From contig USPU01000042.1 of assembly GCA_900556745.1 (NCBI GenBank), positions 1 to 7,411 of the forward strand: 7,411 nucleotides of DNA. The letters are read 5' to 3'. The notes under the pieces were generated by a model. The model ran no database searches and was not told the DNA's origin. It saw only the letters and a list, made by a program, of their open reading frames with translations. Positions 5,086 through 7,411 of the stretch are shown piece by piece (within the stretch, counting starts at the first letter, position 1; the number at the start of each line of letters is the position of its first letter). The position numbers and the translations under genes are program-made. This DNA comes from an uncultured Veillonellaceae bacterium (lineage in GTDB: Bacteria; Bacillota; Negativicutes; Veillonellales; Negativicoccaceae).

Positions 5086-5133
5086 GATAAAAGGATTCAA
5101 AAATATTTTTAAATTAGGTAACGGAGGGAAACA

Positions 5134-7206
5134 ATGAGCAAATTGGCACGCCGACAGGCTGCGCTTTTGGCAATATGTTGTTTGGGATGCATGACTGCGG
5201 TGGCGGCGGATGCACCGGTATATGACATCGGAGATATCGTTGTCACGGCTACACGTACGCAAAATGCGACGAAAGAAGTGCCGGCGGCGACGCAGGTTAT
5301 CGACAGCGAGAAGATCCGGCAAAGCGGCGCGTCGAATATTCGCGAAGCGCTTTCGTATTTTACCAATATTATGCAGACAACGATCGATCGTGGCGGCCAT
5401 GATGTAATGATTCGCGGCATGGACACGAACAAATCGTTGATTTTAGTTGACGGTCGTAAACCTGCGAACGAGTCTTCGAGCGCCGGCTTGGGCACCGCGC
5501 GCGCCATGGAGCGAATCAATTTGCAACAGGTGGAACGAATTGAAATCCTCCGCGGACCGTCGAGCGCGTTGTACGGATCGGATGCGATGGGCGGCGTTAT
5601 CAATATCATCACGAAAAAATCGACCGCGCCGAGTGGCGCCATCGGCGGTGAATACGCATCCACGGGCCATACGCAGTGGGTTCATTACGATACCGGCCGG
5701 CAAGGGAAACTGGCCGCTACCGTAGGCGTACGTCTCCGTCATACCGATCGGGACACGATCGAAGGCGAGCAATGGTCGGAATATTTCGGTAATGATCAGA
5801 CGTACAATCTCGCTCTTGACTACTACTTTGCCGATGCGAATAAGTTGACCTTTACGGCGGATTATTATCATGAGAAATTATCCAGTGACGCGCAGAATCC
5901 CGGGCTGCAGCCTCTGCGGGTTATGATGGGGAAAATCCCCTTAAACGGCATGGCGCAGATCGCGGGCAGAAAAGACAACAAATCGGAACAGCAAACGTAT
6001 GGTTTGCGTTGGCAGCGCACTACGGCGGCGAACGATTGGGAAGTCAGCGCGTACATGAGCCGTTTTGACTGGAAAGACACAACCGACCCCAAAGTTATTA
6101 AAACGGTACCTGGGTCGAAGCCTCTGGAAAAACGAGCGTATGATGCTGTGGTACGCAAACAGAATGCATACGACTTCAACGACAACACGAATCGCGAATG
6201 GACATTGGAGGCCAGAAATTCCGCGCAGCTTACCGACAATCAGCGACTTACCTACGGCGTAACGTATACCGACGCTAAAGTCAGAGGCACGAATTTGGGT
6301 ATCGCCGGTGAAAAGCAACACAATGTTTCGCAAAACGGTATGGATAAAGTGGCGTCGGAACGTTCGTTGGCCACGTACGCGATGTACGTGCAGGATGAAA
6401 TTCGCGCCGACAAATGGTTTATCGTGCCGGCGTTGCGTTACGATCACAATGAATATTTCGGCGGTCACGTTTCGCCGAAGCTCGGCGTGACATATAACGC
6501 GCGTGACAATTTCCGTATCAAAGCGAACTACGGCAAAGGTTTCCGCGCGCCGTCGCTCATGCAGCTCTTTTATGATTTGGATCGTAGGATGGGACCGAAG
6601 TGGGTGCATGTTTTGGGCAATCCGAATCTCAAGCCGGAAACATCGACCGGCTGGGACTTGGGCGTCGAAGGCGAATGGGATCGCGGCTACGGCTCGCTGA
6701 CCTACTTCGACAACAAGGTGGATGACCTGATTGAGAGCTCGAAAGTGGGCAAGGATAACAACGGACATGAGCTCTACCGATATAACAATGTGAAAAAAGC
6801 CCGTATTAAAGGCGTGGAAAATACGCTCGGCTATCGTTTCAGTGATACCCTTTCCGCGCAAGTGGTTTCCACCTGGCTGGATGCGAAAGATACGACGGCC
6901 AATAAAGATTTACCGCGTCGTTCCGAACTTTCGCAAGCGTGGCAACTGCGCTACGATGACCATCAGGACACGGGCTGGTCCGCGGCACTCTCTCTGCAAT
7001 ATGAACACAACTATTTGGCGGAGCCGGCCCCGAAACAGGCGGCGACAGAAAAGAAAAGTTATCAACTTTGGAATCTGACCGTTACCCGTCAATTCAATCC
7101 GGATCTGCGTTTGTGGGGCAAGATCGAAAACATTGGCGACAAGTACGATAAAAATCTTGGCTTGTATGGTCGCGAGTGGGCACTCGGTTTGGAATACAAG
7201 TTTTAA
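5134..7206 (+). CDS. TonB-dependent outer-membrane receptor
   Basis: 690-aa outer-membrane receptor that would import a scarce ligand (iron chelate, heme or cobalamin type) using TonB-ExbB-ExbD energy. A signal peptide ends near AVA (22-24). The TonB box is DIVVTATRT (34-42). The plug domain spans about 45-160, with VMIRGMDTNKSLILVDGR (91-108) and the hallmark ERIEILRGPSSALYGSDAMG (134-153). The remainder is a 22-strand-type beta barrel ending in aromatic YKF, as barrels do. Motifs FRAP (470-473) and NPNL (496-499) flank a His at 492, reminiscent of heme receptors, though FRAP/NPNL also occur in other receptors. Length is normal and the gene intact. GGAGGG (5123-5128) lies 5 nt before the ATG. 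It is transcribed alone, ending at the terminator downstream. Specificity uncertain. Confidence 0.95.
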   Translation: MSKLARRQAALLAICCLGCMTAVAADAPVYDIGDIVVTATRTQNATKEVPAATQVIDSEKIRQSGASNIREALSYFTNIMQTTIDRGGHDVMIRGMDTNKSLILVDGRKPANESSSAGLGTARAMERINLQQVERIEILRGPSSALYGSDAMGGVINIITKKSTAPSGAIGGEYASTGHTQWVHYDTGRQGKLAATVGVRLRHTDRDTIEGEQWSEYFGNDQTYNLALDYYFADANKLTFTADYYHEKLSSDAQNPGLQPLRVMMGKIPLNGMAQIAGRKDNKSEQQTYGLRWQRTTAANDWEVSAYMSRFDWKDTTDPKVIKTVPGSKPLEKRAYDAVVRKQNAYDFNDNTNREWTLEARNSAQLTDNQRLTYGVTYTDAKVRGTNLGIAGEKQHNVSQNGMDKVASERSLATYAMYVQDEIRADKWFIVPALRYDHNEYFGGHVSPKLGVTYNARDNFRIKANYGKGFRAPSLMQLFYDLDRRMGPKWVHVLGNPNLKPETSTGWDLGVEGEWDRGYGSLTYFDNKVDDLIESSKVGKDNNGHELYRYNNVKKARIKGVENTLGYRFSDTLSAQVVSTWLDAKDTTANKDLPRRSELSQAWQLRYDDHQDTGWSAALSLQYEHNYLAEPAPKQAATEKKSYQLWNLTVTRQFNPDLRLWGKIENIGDKYDKNLGLYGREWALGLEYKF

Positions 7207-7210
7207 CTGT

Positions 7211-7247
7211 GCAAGAAAAAGAGGAGAACCTTCTCCTCCTTTTTTGC
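7211..7247. terminator. Terminator after TonB receptor
   Basis: GAGGAGA (7221-7227), loop ACCT, TCTCCTC (7232-7238), followed by a T run (7240-7245). A-rich sequence on the left makes a longer imperfect stem (GCAAG...TTGC), so it may work in both directions. It separates the receptor from the next gene. Confidence 0.9.
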
Positions 7248-7311
7248 ATAGAGCGGGACACGCTACAAGAGAATTTTTAATGGGCATACATACCATGGAA
7301 GGGATGATTGC

Positions 7312-7411
7312 GTGCATAGACATTGGTGGCAAGGCTGGCTGCTGTTTGTTCTCGCGGCGGCGTTGCTCGTCGGTTGCGGGCAGGATACGGCAACGAAAAA
7401 AACGCAAGAGC
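7312..7411 (+). CDS. Lipoprotein, N-terminal part (runs off right edge)
   Basis: Only 33 codons are visible. The product begins (V/M)HRHWWQGW, then a hydrophobic LLFVLAAALLVGC with lipobox LVGC (Cys24), then a polar GQDTATKKTQE, so it is a lipidated envelope protein. GTG at 7312 is chosen because GGAAGGG (7297-7303) lies 8 nt upstream and no ATG occurs in this frame nearby. An overlapping open frame from ATG 7280 lacks a signal peptide and is rich in Arg/Ser/Cys; I regard it as a shadow. Being next to a TonB receptor it might be the periplasmic binding protein of a matching ABC importer, but nothing visible proves this. No clear promoter is seen in 7246-7311. Confidence 0.65.
   Translation, partial: MHRHWWQGWLLFVLAAALLVGCGQDTATKKTQE

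Noticed and set aside
5941..6861. 306-codon minus-strand open frame inside the receptor gene
   Set aside because: Antisense to a clear TonB receptor; no domain, no SD.
7280..7411. Open frame from ATG 7280 overlapping the lipoprotein start
   Set aside because: No signal peptide or SD at proper distance; Arg/Cys/Ser-rich, while the other frame encodes a textbook lipobox with a good SD.

Overview
The window looks like chromosome from a Gram-negative Firmicute (Negativicutes, Veillonellales/Selenomonadales type). This is inferred from an outer-membrane TonB-dependent receptor and lipoproteins sitting beside Firmicute-style strong Shine-Dalgarno sites (AGGAGG, GGAGGG), U-tract terminators and a sigma-like protein. 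Genes are moderately GC-rich; the spacer before the receptor is very AT-rich. I cannot name a species.

Layout. 1-244 (minus): start of a sigma-70-like/helix-turn-helix protein running off the left edge. 436-467: two-way terminator. 475-3913 (minus): three-gene operon, in transcription order a TAXI-family TRAP solute-binding lipoprotein, a DUF1850 membrane-anchored protein and a fused 4TM/12TM TRAP permease. The genes are packed with SD sites inside the preceding gene and overlapping ends, so translational coupling is likely. The operon has a good promoter (TTGCAA-17-TACAAT) and a roughly 155-nt leader that contains an intrinsic terminator just before the first gene, which suggests transcription attenuation. 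Together the genes would make a Na+- or H+-driven high-affinity uptake system for an unknown, probably organic-acid-like, substrate.

4255-4330 (plus): an intact tRNA-Thr(CGT) with its own promoter and encoded CCA. From 4331 to about 4855 it is followed by the most unusual part of the window: five tandem, degenerate 52-bp copies of the 3' part of this tRNA (end of D-arm to CCA). Each copy is followed by a rho-independent terminator hairpin, with one more terminator directly after the real tRNA, at a period of about 95-100 bp. All copies lack the tRNA 5' part and share the same altered anticodon-arm sequence, so a pseudo-tRNA plus terminator unit was apparently amplified. The nearest precedent I know is the repeat/rtT RNA region downstream of tyrT in E. 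coli.

4856-5133: AT-rich regulatory spacer with a long inverted repeat and a promoter with a partial Fur-box-like sequence. 5134-7206 (plus): TonB-dependent outer-membrane receptor (690 aa), followed by a strong terminator. 7312-end (plus): start of a lipoprotein cut by the right edge, possibly the periplasmic partner of the receptor.
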